From contig NZ_MBEQ01000062.1 of NCBI RefSeq assembly GCF_001954135.1, positions 1-52,137 of the forward strand: 52,137 nt of DNA. The letters run 5' to 3'. Position numbers and translations under genes: made by a program. The stretch comes from Mycobacterium sp. GA-1841 (GTDB taxonomy: Bacteria > Actinomycetota > Actinomycetes > Mycobacteriales > Mycobacteriaceae). This document shows, piece by piece, positions 1 to 9,268 of this stretch (the first letter of the stretch is position 1; each line of letters starts with the position of its first letter). The notes below the pieces were generated by a model. It saw nothing but the letters and a program-made list of their open reading frames with translations, was not told the DNA's origin and did not search any database.

Positions 1-100
1 GCGGCGGGTTGAAGACGCCCTGCTGCGGCGGAGGTGGCGGCGGATATCCACCCTCGGGCGGCGGCGGGTAATTCCCGGGCGGGGGCGGTTGATCGGTCAC
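1..100 (-). CDS. pra: Proline-rich RDD-family membrane protein, N-terminal fragment
   Basis: Only the first 33 codons lie in the window; the gene runs off the left edge. The GTG start (base 100) follows an AGGAGAG ribosome-binding site. The visible part is almost pure Pro/Gly/Tyr (runs such as PPPPGNYPPPP), the usual cytoplasmic tail of mycobacterial proline-rich antigen homologues, which continue into an RDD membrane domain. It lies downstream of cbs on the same strand, as Rv1078 (pra) follows Rv1077 in M. tuberculosis. The membrane domain itself is not visible, so the name rests on composition and position. Confidence 0.7.
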   Translation of the reverse strand, partial: MTDQPPPPGNYPPPPEGGYPPPPPPQQGVFNPP

Positions 101-384
101 GTCGAAAGCTCTCCTCATCTTCCGATAGCGATCCGCGAACGGACGCTACTTTCTGCCGGCACCTAGATGTTCAGCGGGCGGTACTGCTCCACAGGCAGAT
201 TACGCACCGCCGACCCGCTTCGGCAGGACGACACGGACCGCGTTCGCTCGGCGTTGCGGCCGGTCATTCACCACGGACGATCACCGTGACGAAGTTTGCT
301 GGGCCTAGGCCGCCTCACTTTATCTGAGAAGTCGCTGGCAGCTTGGGATTTCAGGCTGCGCCGACGCGACGAGGTGTGTGCCGA
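101..384. other. Noncoding spacer between cbs and pra
   Basis: These 284 bases separate the end of cbs from the start of pra, both read leftward. No convincing gene is seen in either direction. A TAGCGT hexamer on the minus strand about 50 bases before pra could be a -10 box, and a short inverted repeat (CACGG with CCGTG, near 268-284) could be part of a weak terminator. The gap suggests that pra has its own promoter. Confidence 0.4.
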
Positions 385-1779
<1,395 letters not shown>

Positions 1780-1808
1780 ACGTCCATCGTCCCAGGCGCC
1801 GGAACGGC

Positions 1809-2843
1809 TTACCAGGTGGCCTCTCGAATGTATTCGCCGATCTGCCGCAGCGAGCGCTTCGCTTCCGACACCAGAGGCGAGGCGAGCTGGAAAACGTGCA
1901 TCTGGCCGGGCCAGATCCGCAGTTCGACGGGGACGCCGGCGGCCGCCAGCATGTGCGCGGCCTTGCGCGCATCGCTGAGCAGAACCTCCGAGCCCGACGC
2001 GTGGATGAGCGTGCGCGGCAGACCGGGCTCGACGTGGTCGAGCGGCTCGTAGACGCTCTCACCCTTACGCTGGGCGGCCGCCTCGACGAGTTCGACGAGC
2101 GCGTCGAACGCCTTCGCCGGGAACATCGCGTCGGAGTGGATGTTCGGGTGGTTGGCCCGCGTCTCGTTGTCGATCTCGAACAGCGGCGACATCGTCACGA
2201 TCGCGGCGGGCGTCTCGCCCTCGTCGAGAAGTCGCTCGGCCAGCGCCAGCGACAGGTAGCCGCCGGCCGAATCTCCGGCCAGCACGATCTGGTCGGGCTC
2301 GTAACCGGTCAGCCGCAGCCACTGGTACGCGTCGTAGCAGTCGTCGATCGCGGTGCCCACCGAATGCTTGGGCACCATCCGGTAATCGACCACGAGCACC
2401 GGGCTGTCGGCGTAACCGGACAACGCGGTCACGATGCCCGAGTGCGTGTTGGCCCCGCACGTCAAGAACGCGCCGCCGTGCAGGTACAGGATGACGCTGC
2501 GCTTCCCGTCGGCGGGCAGGACACCGTCGGCCCGGACCAGCTGCGCGGTGCAGTGCGGCAGCGCGATCGTGGCCTTGATGGTCCCGGGGACCGGACGGAT
2601 CATCCGCGCGGCGAAGTTGAGCACGCCGAACGGCCACGGCAGATGCGGTACGTGGCTACCGATCGCCAAGGTTGGCTTGATTGTCAGAGTCGCCGCCAGC
2701 GAAACCAATCGGCCCGCCAGGCTCGGCCCGTCCTCCGTCACCTCGACGGGCGCGCCGTCACTGACCGGATACCGGCGCCGATAGGCTCTAGCTGCGCTTA
2801 TGCCAGCGTGATGAGACCTGGTTACCTTGCTCGGTGCAGTCAT
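1809..2843 (-). CDS. lipU: HSL-family (alpha/beta-fold) carboxylesterase LipU
   Basis: Predicted serine esterase of the hormone-sensitive-lipase family, likely acting on short acyl esters. The 344-residue protein shows the oxyanion motif HGGAF (122-126), the nucleophile elbow GDSAGG (190-195, Ser192), an Asp candidate at 291 (LLSDA) and His316 (GQMHVF). The start chosen (ATG, 2843) has a GGAAG ribosome-binding site. As I recall, M. tuberculosis LipU (Rv1076) is shorter, so an internal start near residue 30-45 cannot be excluded. It is the first gene of a leftward lipU-cbs pair and is divergent from the GDSL esterase, with an AT-rich promoter spacer at 2844-2975. Confidence 0.88.
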   Translation of the reverse strand: MTAPSKVTRSHHAGISAARAYRRRYPVSDGAPVEVTEDGPSLAGRLVSLAATLTIKPTLAIGSHVPHLPWPFGVLNFAARMIRPVPGTIKATIALPHCTAQLVRADGVLPADGKRSVILYLHGGAFLTCGANTHSGIVTALSGYADSPVLVVDYRMVPKHSVGTAIDDCYDAYQWLRLTGYEPDQIVLAGDSAGGYLSLALAERLLDEGETPAAIVTMSPLFEIDNETRANHPNIHSDAMFPAKAFDALVELVEAAAQRKGESVYEPLDHVEPGLPRTLIHASGSEVLLSDARKAAHMLAAAGVPVELRIWPGQMHVFQLASPLVSEAKRSLRQIGEYIREATW

Positions 2844-3022
2844 GTCACCACTTCCTACGTCTTTGTAGTGCTAGGTGAAGTTCGTTACTCAGACAACCCG
2901 GGTAACTTAGCTTGACACCCGTAAACAGTTCAACAGTCAAATAAACTGAATTGATACCGGACTTGATACAGCACCGTGACCGCCACGCAGTTTCGCCACG
3001 CGGTCTCAGCGGGCGATCCGCC

Positions 3023-3028
3023 TAAACT
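3023..3028 (+). promoter_or_regulatory. Candidate -10 box for a leaderless GDSL-esterase transcript
   Basis: TAAACT fits the mycobacterial TANNNT -10 box. It ends seven bases before an in-frame GTG at 3036, the geometry of a leaderless transcript starting at that codon. The upstream in-frame GTG (2976) has no ribosome-binding site. Confidence 0.45.
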
Positions 3029-3035
3029 GATCGGT

Positions 3036-4001
3036 GTGGGTTCCAGCCGAAGTGCTCCTCACGTGCGCGTCCCGCGCCGGTCAGCCATTGCCCTCGCCGC
3101 GACGGCGTTGGTGTCTACCGCCTATCTCGGAGCACGCAACCTCTTGACCGGACAGGCCGATCAGGCCCGTCAGGTGATCCCCAAAGCCTGGGACATCCCG
3201 CCCCGCGCCGACGGCGTGTACCTGCCGGGCGGCGGTCTGGTGGAGAAGTGGGAGCGCGACGTCCCGTTCGACATACACCTGATGATCTTCGGCGACTCGA
3301 CGGCCACCGGCTACGGCTGCCGGATCGCCGACGAAGTGCCCGGGGTGTTGATCGCGCGCGGTGTCGCCGAGCAGCTCGACAAGCGAGTCCGCTTGAGCAC
3401 CAAGGCAATTGTCGGCGCCACCTCCAAGGGGCTGTCCGGTCAGATCGACGCCATGTTCGTGGCCGGGCCGCCACCCGACGCCGCGGTGATCATGATCGGC
3501 GCCAACGACATCACCAAACCCAACGGCATCGGCCCGTCGGCCCGCCGGCTCGGGGACGCCGTGCGTCGACTGCGCGCGGCCGGCGCCGTCGTCGTGGTCG
3601 GCACCTGCCCGGATTTCGGGGTGGTCACCGCGATCCCCCAGCCGTTGCGCGCGTTCACCCGCAACCGTGGGCTGCGGCTGGCCCGCGCCCAGGCCGCGGT
3701 GGTGCGTGCCGCCGGCGGCGTGCCCGTGCCATTCTCGGATCTGCTGGCCCCCGACTTCTACAAGGCTCCTGAGCTGCTGTTCTCCGAGGACATGTTCCAT
3801 CCGTCGGCGGCCGGCTATGCGCTGGCGGCCAAGCAGTTGCTGCCCGCGCTGTGCGGCGCCCTGGGCGAGTGGGACGGCGACCAGGCGTTGGAATCAGGCG
3901 CAGCAGACCGGGCCTCATGGTTGACCAGGCTGGGCGGCGTGAGCAGGCTGTGGCGCCGCTCGACCGGGGTGCCCGCGCCCATCGTGGTGCACGCGGGTTA
4001 G
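3036..4001 (+). CDS. GDSL/SGNH-family esterase (Rv1075c-like)
   Basis: Exported or membrane-anchored SGNH hydrolase. Numbered from the upstream GTG at 2976, block I is FGDSTATG (Ser108), block III is GAND (175-178) and block V is DMFHP (Asp272, His275), so Ser, oxyanion residues and the Asp-His pair are all present. A hydrophobic stretch after an Arg-rich start (about residues 31-56, same numbering) looks like a signal anchor. I chose GTG 3036 because it sits at leaderless distance from a TAAACT box; GTG 2976 (341 residues) and GTG 3063 are alternatives. The position between lipU and fadA3 matches Rv1075c of M. tuberculosis, a GDSL esterase of 314 residues. Confidence 0.85.
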   Translation: MGSSRSAPHVRVPRRSAIALAATALVSTAYLGARNLLTGQADQARQVIPKAWDIPPRADGVYLPGGGLVEKWERDVPFDIHLMIFGDSTATGYGCRIADEVPGVLIARGVAEQLDKRVRLSTKAIVGATSKGLSGQIDAMFVAGPPPDAAVIMIGANDITKPNGIGPSARRLGDAVRRLRAAGAVVVVGTCPDFGVVTAIPQPLRAFTRNRGLRLARAQAAVVRAAGGVPVPFSDLLAPDFYKAPELLFSEDMFHPSAAGYALAAKQLLPALCGALGEWDGDQALESGAADRASWLTRLGGVSRLWRRSTGVPAPIVVHAG

Positions 4002-4045
4002 TTTCAAGCTGAGTTTTTACGCCATTCGATCTCCCGGGAGCCGTC

Positions 4046-5263
4046 ATGCCTGAAGCCGTCATCGTCGCCACCGCCCGCTCGCCGATCGGCCGGGCCAACA
4101 AGGGATCGCTGGTCAGCATGCGACCCGACGACCTGGCCGCGCAGATGGTCAAGGCCGTCCTGGACAAGGTTCCGGCGCTGGATCCGCGCGACATCGACGA
4201 CCTGATCATGGGGTGTGGCCAGCCCGGCGGTATGTCCGGCTTCAACATCGGCCGCACCGTGGCTGTGCAGTTGGGTTACGACTTCCTGCCGGGCACCACC
4301 GTCAACCGCTACTGCTCGTCGTCGTTGCAGAGCACCCGCATGGCGTTCCACGCGATCAAGGCCGGCGAGGGCCACGCGTTCATCTCCGCCGGTGTGGAGA
4401 CCGTGTCGAACTTCGCCAGCGGCAATGCCGACGGCTGGCCCGACACCAAGAACCCGCTGTACGCCGACGCCATGGCCCGCTCCACCAAGGCTGCCGAGGG
4501 CGCCGACGAGTGGCATGACCCGCGCGAAGACGGCCTGGTGCCCGACGTCTACATCGCCATGGGCCAGACCGCCGAGAACGTCGCACTGCACACCGGCATC
4601 AGCCGTGAGGACCAGGACCACTGGGGCGTGCGGTCGCAGAACCGGGCCGAGGAAGCCATCAAGAGTGGCTTCTTCGAGCGCGAGATCGTTCCGGTGACGC
4701 TGCCCGACGGCACCGTGGTCTCCACCGATGACGGCCCTCGCGCCGGCACCACGTACGAGAAGATCAGCCAGCTCAAGCCGGTGTTCCGGCCCAACGGCAC
4801 CATCACCGCCGGCAACGCGTGCCCGCTGAACGACGGTGCCGCGGCACTCGTGGTGATGAGCGATGTGCGGGCCAAGGAGCTCGGCCTGACCCCGCTGGCG
4901 CGCATCGTGTCGACCGGTGTGTCGGGTCTGTCGCCGGAGATCATGGGCCTGGGCCCGATCGAGGCCGTCAAGAAGGCATTGGCGCAGGCCAAGATGAGCA
5001 TCGGCGACATCGACCTGTACGAGATCAACGAGGCGTTCGCGGTGCAGGTGCTCGGTTCGGCCCGCGCCCTGGGCATGGACGAGGACAAGCTCAACGTGTC
5101 CGGCGGCGCGATCGCACTGGGTCACCCGTTCGGCATGACCGGTGCGCGCATCACCGCCACGCTGCTCAACAACCTGCAGACCCACGACAAGACCTTCGGC
5201 ATCGAGACCATGTGTGTCGGTGGCGGTCAGGGTATGGCGATGGTCGTGGAGCGCTTGAGCTAG
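4046..5263 (+). CDS. fadA3: Acetyl-CoA acyltransferase (thiolase) FadA3
   Basis: Thiolase performing the last step of beta-oxidation, cleaving 3-ketoacyl-CoA with CoA; cytoplasmic. The 405-residue product carries the acyl-accepting Cys90 (NRYCSSS), NEAF (328-331), His360 (GHPFGMTG) and the second catalytic Cys390 (TMCVGGGQG). All the catalytic residues of a degradative thiolase are therefore intact. The ATG follows a GGGAG site. It lies 44 bases after the GDSL esterase on the same strand, as in M. tuberculosis Rv1075c-Rv1074c. The stop is followed within 8 bases by a 61-bp hairpin that could end its transcript. Confidence 0.93.
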   Translation: MPEAVIVATARSPIGRANKGSLVSMRPDDLAAQMVKAVLDKVPALDPRDIDDLIMGCGQPGGMSGFNIGRTVAVQLGYDFLPGTTVNRYCSSSLQSTRMAFHAIKAGEGHAFISAGVETVSNFASGNADGWPDTKNPLYADAMARSTKAAEGADEWHDPREDGLVPDVYIAMGQTAENVALHTGISREDQDHWGVRSQNRAEEAIKSGFFEREIVPVTLPDGTVVSTDDGPRAGTTYEKISQLKPVFRPNGTITAGNACPLNDGAAALVVMSDVRAKELGLTPLARIVSTGVSGLSPEIMGLGPIEAVKKALAQAKMSIGDIDLYEINEAFAVQVLGSARALGMDEDKLNVSGGAIALGHPFGMTGARITATLLNNLQTHDKTFGIETMCVGGGQGMAMVVERLS

Positions 5264-5270
5264 TTGTGAT

Positions 5271-5331
5271 GTTGACTCTGCGGTGATGGCGCAAAAGTAC
5301 GAGTAAGCCGCGCCCTCACCGCAGAGCCAAC
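5271..5331. repeat. 61-bp hairpin element, copy A
   Basis: The outer arms GTTGACTCTGCGGTGA (5271-5286) and TCACCGCAGAGCCAAC (5316-5331) pair at 15 of 16 positions. The inner arms GGCGC (5288-5292) and GCGCC (5310-5314) extend the stem, leaving a 17-base loop containing AAAAGTACGAGT. The right arm contains the stop codon and last codons of the leftward DUF559 gene, so the element is partly coding. It lies in direct orientation to copy B (6288-6348), with 49 of 61 bases identical by hand alignment. It may end transcription from both fadA3 and the DUF559 gene. Confidence 0.8.
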
Positions 5332-6173
5332 GGCGTGACGACCTCATCCCACGCATAACGCAGACGCCGTAGGACATCCGGCCGTCGGTGACCCGCGGCC
5401 ACTTGGATGGTGGTCCAACCTGCTCGCCTGAGGTATTCGTGGCGGACGATGTCGTAGCCGAGCGCGTCGGCATGCTGTACGCCGTCGTATTCAACCGCAA
5501 GCAGGTGTTCTTCCCAACCCATGTCGAGGTAGTACCGCGGTTGACCGTTTGGGCCAGCCACCGGGATCTGTGTCTGCGGCCGCGGGTAGCCATCGTCGAT
5601 GATCATGAGGCGAAGCCACGTCTCCTTGGGCGACCCGGCACCTGGGTCATACAGATCGAGCGCCGTCTCCAGCTGACGCAACCCGCGCACGTGCCGATGA
5701 CGCTCCGCCAGCGTCAGGACGTCGGCGGCCTTGAATCCTGTCGCATTGCCAAGTGCGTCGAGCCGAGCCACCGCAGCACCCAGTGGGCCGCGCCGGCCGA
5801 GATCAAAGGCTGTCCGCTCAGGTGTTGTCGCGCTGAGTCCGGCGAGCGGCTGACACTCCCCGGGCAACAAGAGATCGGCACGGGTGATCACCTTTTTCGG
5901 AGCCCTCGCGTTCCTCCAGATCAACTCGACGGGAGCGTCGTCCTCGACCCACTTGGCCCGATGCAGCGCCGAAGCCGCAAGCCCGGCGACCACCGCTTCC
6001 CGCTGCGACCATAACCATGCCGCCTGGGTTCTTCGCAGCAGAGTCGGGGAAATCCCTTTGTCCAGATACACATTCGGCATCAGCGGCCGGTAATGGCGCC
6101 GTAATTCGTAGCGGTTCAGCACGCCGCATGCCAGCGCCTCGCTGCCAATGAACGGTTCACTGCCAATCTTCAT
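5316..6173 (-). CDS. AbiEi-antitoxin-like / DUF559 endonuclease-fold protein
   Basis: The predicted 285-residue protein has an AbiEi-like winged-helix N-terminus (IGSEALACGVLNRYELRRHY, then a putative DNA-contact region to about 170). Its C-terminal domain is of the DUF559/Vsr-like PD-(D/E)XK type: Glu184 (SPKETWLR), Asp217 (YYLDMGW), the EYDG motif (228-231), His234, and the RRAGW strand at 249-253. The usual catalytic Lys after the second acidic residue is not evident, so activity is uncertain. I chose ATG 6173; the open frame extends to a TTG at 6311, but that part is low-complexity and would run into hairpin B. Rv1073 occupies this position in M. tuberculosis and is probably the homologue. 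The last codons (LALR-stop) are written in the arm of hairpin A. Confidence 0.72.
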   Translation of the reverse strand: MKIGSEPFIGSEALACGVLNRYELRRHYRPLMPNVYLDKGISPTLLRRTQAAWLWSQREAVVAGLAASALHRAKWVEDDAPVELIWRNARAPKKVITRADLLLPGECQPLAGLSATTPERTAFDLGRRGPLGAAVARLDALGNATGFKAADVLTLAERHRHVRGLRQLETALDLYDPGAGSPKETWLRLMIIDDGYPRPQTQIPVAGPNGQPRYYLDMGWEEHLLAVEYDGVQHADALGYDIVRHEYLRRAGWTTIQVAAGHRRPDVLRRLRYAWDEVVTPLALR

Positions 6174-6287
6174 GACAGCAGGCTGGTTTCGGTTACCGAC
6201 ACTCGCGCTGTCTCGAGACGCACTAGGCGCCAGGCTGTGGATGAATCCCACGGTGGGGATTACACGGCGCTGGTCGCTCTCACGCTG

Positions 6288-6348
6288 GCTGACTCTGCAC
6301 CCACGGCGCAAAAGTACGAGTGGCCAACGCCCTCACCGCAGAGTCAAC
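6288..6348. repeat. 61-bp hairpin element, copy B
   Basis: Direct repeat of copy A, of the same length, starting 1017 bases away. It shares TGACTCTGC, GGCGCAAAAGTACGAGT and CGCCCTCACCGCAGAG. The left outer arm is decayed (GCACCCA instead of GCGGTGA), so only the outer 9 bases and the inner GGCG pair well. Read on the minus strand it contains CTGCGGTGA, the same last-codon-plus-stop signature as the end of the DUF559 gene. It lies upstream of that gene and 3' of the BAX inhibitor-like gene. Confidence 0.75.
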
Positions 6349-6350
6349 CC

Positions 6351-6382
6351 AAAAGAAAAAGGCGCCCGCAATCGCGGACGCC
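6351..6382 (-). terminator. Intrinsic terminator of the BAX inhibitor-like gene
   Basis: On the minus strand a nine-base stem (GGCGTCCGC with GCGGGCGCC, one G-U pair) and a four-base loop are followed by TTTTTCTTTT. It lies 18 bases after the stop of the 6401-7237 gene. A stem with a true U-tract is rare in mycobacteria, which makes this a strong call. Confidence 0.88.
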
Positions 6383-6400
6383 TTTCTCGGGGCAGGGTTG

Positions 6401-7237
6401 CTAGTCGTTGTTGAAGTACGACAGCAACCGGAGGATCTCGATGTACAGCCAGACCAGGGTGACGGTCAGGCCCAGGGCGATACCCCAGGCGGCCTTCTCC
6501 GGAGCACCGGCGCGGATCATCTGGTCGGCGGCGTCGAAGTCGATCAGGAAGCTGAACGCGGCCAGACCGATGCACAGCAGCGAGAAGCCGATGGCGAGCG
6601 GGCCGCCGTCGGTCAGCGGGGCATTACCGGTGAAGATCGCGAACAGGATGTTGACCAGGGCCAGCGCCACGACACCGAACAGACCGGCGACGATCATCCG
6701 GGTCAGCTTGGGCGTCACGCGGATGGCGCCGGTCTTGTAGACGACGAGCATGCCGAAGAACACGCCGAAGGTGGCCACCACGGCCTGGAAGATCATCGCG
6801 GGCCCGCCGCTGGAAACCAGGTTGGCGAACAGGAACGATGCCGAGCCGACGAACAGGCCTTCGAATGCCGCGTACGCCAACACGATGGCTGGGTTGTCCT
6901 GCTTGCGGCCGAACGTCGCGATCAGGACGAGGACCAGGCCGCCGATCGAGCCGATGAAGAACGTCGGCATCATCAGCGCGATGTTCGCCGAGACCAGGAA
7001 GTACGAGACGATGCCGACCAGCGACACGATGGCCAGCGAGACGCCGGTCTTGGTGACGACGTCGTCGATGGTCAGTGGACGAGAAACGCCGGTCTGCGGC
7101 TGGTCCAGGTACTCCTGCGCGTAGGGCTGCGCCTGCACCTGCTGTGCACCGAAGCCGGCGGCTCCGGTACCGAATTGTGCGTATCCGCCCTGCGTCTTCG
7201 GCAGGCTGCGGAATACCGGGTTGCTGGTTTCGCGCAC
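6401..7237 (-). CDS. BAX inhibitor-1/YccA-family membrane protein
   Basis: The 278-residue integral membrane protein has a Gly/Gln/Tyr-rich cytoplasmic N-terminus (about 70 residues) and seven hydrophobic segments spread over 80-270. It ends in YFNND. The run of hydrophobic helices with charged breaks (for example LIDFDAAD) is typical of BI-1/YccA proteins, some of which are pH-gated calcium-leak channels. The GTG start (7237) is preceded by AGGAGAGG. It matches Rv1072 of M. tuberculosis in length and position. It is divergent from echA9 and ends at a strong intrinsic terminator. Its physiological role in mycobacteria is not known to me. Confidence 0.85.
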   Translation of the reverse strand: MRETSNPVFRSLPKTQGGYAQFGTGAAGFGAQQVQAQPYAQEYLDQPQTGVSRPLTIDDVVTKTGVSLAIVSLVGIVSYFLVSANIALMMPTFFIGSIGGLVLVLIATFGRKQDNPAIVLAYAAFEGLFVGSASFLFANLVSSGGPAMIFQAVVATFGVFFGMLVVYKTGAIRVTPKLTRMIVAGLFGVVALALVNILFAIFTGNAPLTDGGPLAIGFSLLCIGLAAFSFLIDFDAADQMIRAGAPEKAAWGIALGLTVTLVWLYIEILRLLSYFNND

Positions 7238-7398
7238 CGTCGGGTTCCTCTCCTATGAGATGTTCGATTACGAACTACTGGCTCAACGATCGATGTTCCG
7301 GGCAGGTTCCCGACGAGGACTACCAACTCTCAGGAAACTTCCAGGTTCGATCTTGGGGCAAACCCTACCCGTAGCGCGCCATCCCTGGGAGGCCGAAC

Positions 7399-7404
7399 TA
7401 GATT
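7399..7404 (+). promoter_or_regulatory. -10 box for a leaderless echA9 transcript
   Basis: TAGATT, a near-consensus mycobacterial -10 hexamer, ends seven bases before the GTG at 7412. This supports that GTG over the in-frame TTG at 7403, which overlaps the box itself. Confidence 0.6.
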
Positions 7405-7411
7405 GCAACTC

Positions 7412-8470
7412 GTGACAGAAAACGAGGACGTCCTAGTAAGTGTCCGCAACGGCGTCGGCATCCTCACGCTGAACCGGCCCAAGGCGATCAACTCTCTCAC
7501 CGAGGGCATGGTCGCGGGAATCTCGGAGGCGCTGCACGCCTGGGAGCACGACGACTCCGTTCACACCGTGCTGCTCACCGGGGCCGGGGAACGTGGGCTG
7601 TGCGCGGGCGGTGATGTGGTGGCGCTCTATCACAGCGCGAAGGCCGGCGGCGGCGATGCACGCCGGTTCTGGTACGACGAATACCTGCTCAACGCCTACA
7701 TCGGGAGCTACCCGAAACCCTATGTGGCGCTGATGGACGGCATCGTGATGGGCGGCGGCGTCGGCGTCGCGGCCCACGGCAGCGTCCGGGTGGCCACCGA
7801 CACCACCAAGATGGCGATGCCCGAGGTCGGGATCGGCTTCATCCCCGACGTCGGCGGCACCTATCTGCTGTCGCGGGCTCCCGGAGCTCTCGGCCTGCAT
7901 GCCGCCCTCACCGGTGCGCCGTTCACCGGGGCCGATGCGATCGCGATGGGTTTCGCCGATCACTATGTGCCCCACGACCAACTGGCCGCTTTCACCGAGG
8001 CGCTGATCGACGGGGGCGTGCAGAAAGCCCTGGCCGCCTACGCCTCGGAACCGCCGGCCAGCCCCCTGCTGCAACAGCGGGACTGGATCGACGAGTGCTA
8101 CGCCGGTGAGACCGTCGCCGACATCGTCGCGGCGTTGCGCGCCCACGACGCGGCCCCGGCGGCCGACACTGGCAGCACCGCCGCCGGCGAGGCCGCCACG
8201 TTGATCGCGACCCGCTCCCCGGTCTCCCTGGCCGTGACGCTGGAGGCGGTACGCCGCGCCGCCAAGCTCGACACGTTGGAAGACGTGCTGCGCCAGGAGT
8301 ACCGCACCTCGTGTGCGTCCCTGAAATCCCATGATTTTGTCGAGGGCATCCGGGCTCAGCTCGTCGACAAGGACCGCAATCCGCAGTGGTCCCCCTCCTC
8401 GATCGAAGCGGTGACCGTCGCTGATGTCGAGGCGTATTTCGTTCCGGCAGACCGCGAACTGACGTTCTGA
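7412..8470 (+). CDS. echA9: Enoyl-CoA hydratase/3-hydroxyisobutyryl-CoA hydrolase-type protein EchA9
   Basis: Crotonase-fold enzyme of about 352 residues. Length and motifs point to the hydrolase branch: the oxyanion-forming GLCAGGDV (about 63-70), the long insertion RRFWYDEYLLNAYIGSYPKP, IVMGGGVG (about 111-118), then MPEVGIGFIPDVGG with the acidic pair Glu138/Asp146. This branch (HIBYL-CoA hydrolase, ECH_2) hydrolyses 3-hydroxyisobutyryl-CoA in valine breakdown, though mycobacterial annotation calls it a hydratase. The GTG start is set by a TAGATT box at leaderless distance. echA8 follows after 12 bases, making a likely operon, and the order echA9-echA8-Rv1069c matches M. tuberculosis Rv1071c-Rv1069c. 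Confidence 0.9.
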   Translation: MTENEDVLVSVRNGVGILTLNRPKAINSLTEGMVAGISEALHAWEHDDSVHTVLLTGAGERGLCAGGDVVALYHSAKAGGGDARRFWYDEYLLNAYIGSYPKPYVALMDGIVMGGGVGVAAHGSVRVATDTTKMAMPEVGIGFIPDVGGTYLLSRAPGALGLHAALTGAPFTGADAIAMGFADHYVPHDQLAAFTEALIDGGVQKALAAYASEPPASPLLQQRDWIDECYAGETVADIVAALRAHDAAPAADTGSTAAGEAATLIATRSPVSLAVTLEAVRRAAKLDTLEDVLRQEYRTSCASLKSHDFVEGIRAQLVDKDRNPQWSPSSIEAVTVADVEAYFVPADRELTF

Positions 8471-8482
8471 GAGGAGAACATA

Positions 8483-9259
8483 ATGAGCGAGTTCGAGACG
8501 ATCCTGGTGACCCGCACCGACCGGGTCGCCACCATCAAGCTCAACCGGCCCAAGGCGCTCAATGCGCTCAACAGCCAGGTGATGACCGAAGTGACCACGG
8601 CCGCAGCCGAACTCGACCGGGATCCCGGCGTCGGCGCGATCATCGTCACCGGCAACGAGAAGGCGTTCGCCGCCGGCGCCGACATCAAGGAGATGGCCGA
8701 CCTCTCTTTCGCCGAGGTCTACGAGGCCGATTTCTTCGAGCTGTGGTCGAAGTTCGCCGCCACCCGCACCCCGACGATCGCCGCGGTCGCCGGCTACGCG
8801 CTGGGCGGCGGGTGTGAGTTGGCGATGATGTGCGACATCCTGATCGCCGCAGATTCGGCCAAATTCGGTCAGCCCGAGATCAAACTCGGTGTGCTGCCGG
8901 GCATGGGCGGTTCGCAGCGGCTGACCCGGGCGATCGGCAAGGCCAAGGCCATGGATCTGATCCTGACCGGCCGCACCATCGACGCGACAGAAGCCGAACG
9001 CGCCGGTCTGGTTTCACGTCTGGTGCCCGCCGACTCCCTGATCGACGAGGCCCTGGCCGTGGCCACGACCATCGCCGGGATGTCGCTGTCGGCGTCGCGG
9101 ATGGCCAAGGAGGCGGTCAACCGCGCGTTCGAGTCCACGCTGGCCGAGGGCCTGCTCTACGAGCGCCGGCTGTTCCACTCGGCGTTCGCCACCGCCGATC
9201 AAAAGGAAGGCATGGCGGCGTTCTCCGAGAAGCGCGCCGCAAACTTCACCCATCGCTAA
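8483..9259 (+). CDS. echA8: Enoyl-CoA hydratase EchA8
   Basis: Canonical crotonase of 258 residues that hydrates trans-2-enoyl-CoA to 3-hydroxyacyl-CoA in beta-oxidation. Oxyanion-hole segments AAGADIKEM (64-71) and [10 protein letters not shown] (107-115) are present, with both catalytic glutamates: Glu112 (GGGCELA) and Glu132 (GQPEIKLG). The ATG has a strong GAGAGGAGA site. It is the second gene of the echA9-echA8-9269 string with short gaps (12 and 9 bases), so all three are probably co-transcribed. Confidence 0.94.
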   Translation: MSEFETILVTRTDRVATIKLNRPKALNALNSQVMTEVTTAAAELDRDPGVGAIIVTGNEKAFAAGADIKEMADLSFAEVYEADFFELWSKFAATRTPTIAAVAGYALGGGCELAMMCDILIAADSAKFGQPEIKLGVLPGMGGSQRLTRAIGKAKAMDLILTGRTIDATEAERAGLVSRLVPADSLIDEALAVATTIAGMSLSASRMAKEAVNRAFESTLAEGLLYERRLFHSAFATADQKEGMAAFSEKRAANFTHR

Positions 9260-9268
9260 GGTCGACGG

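Noticed and set aside
4004..5593. 529-residue open frame on the minus strand opposite fadA3
   Set aside because: It mirrors the GC-rich codon pattern of fadA3, has no domain or start signal, and fadA3 has all catalytic motifs.
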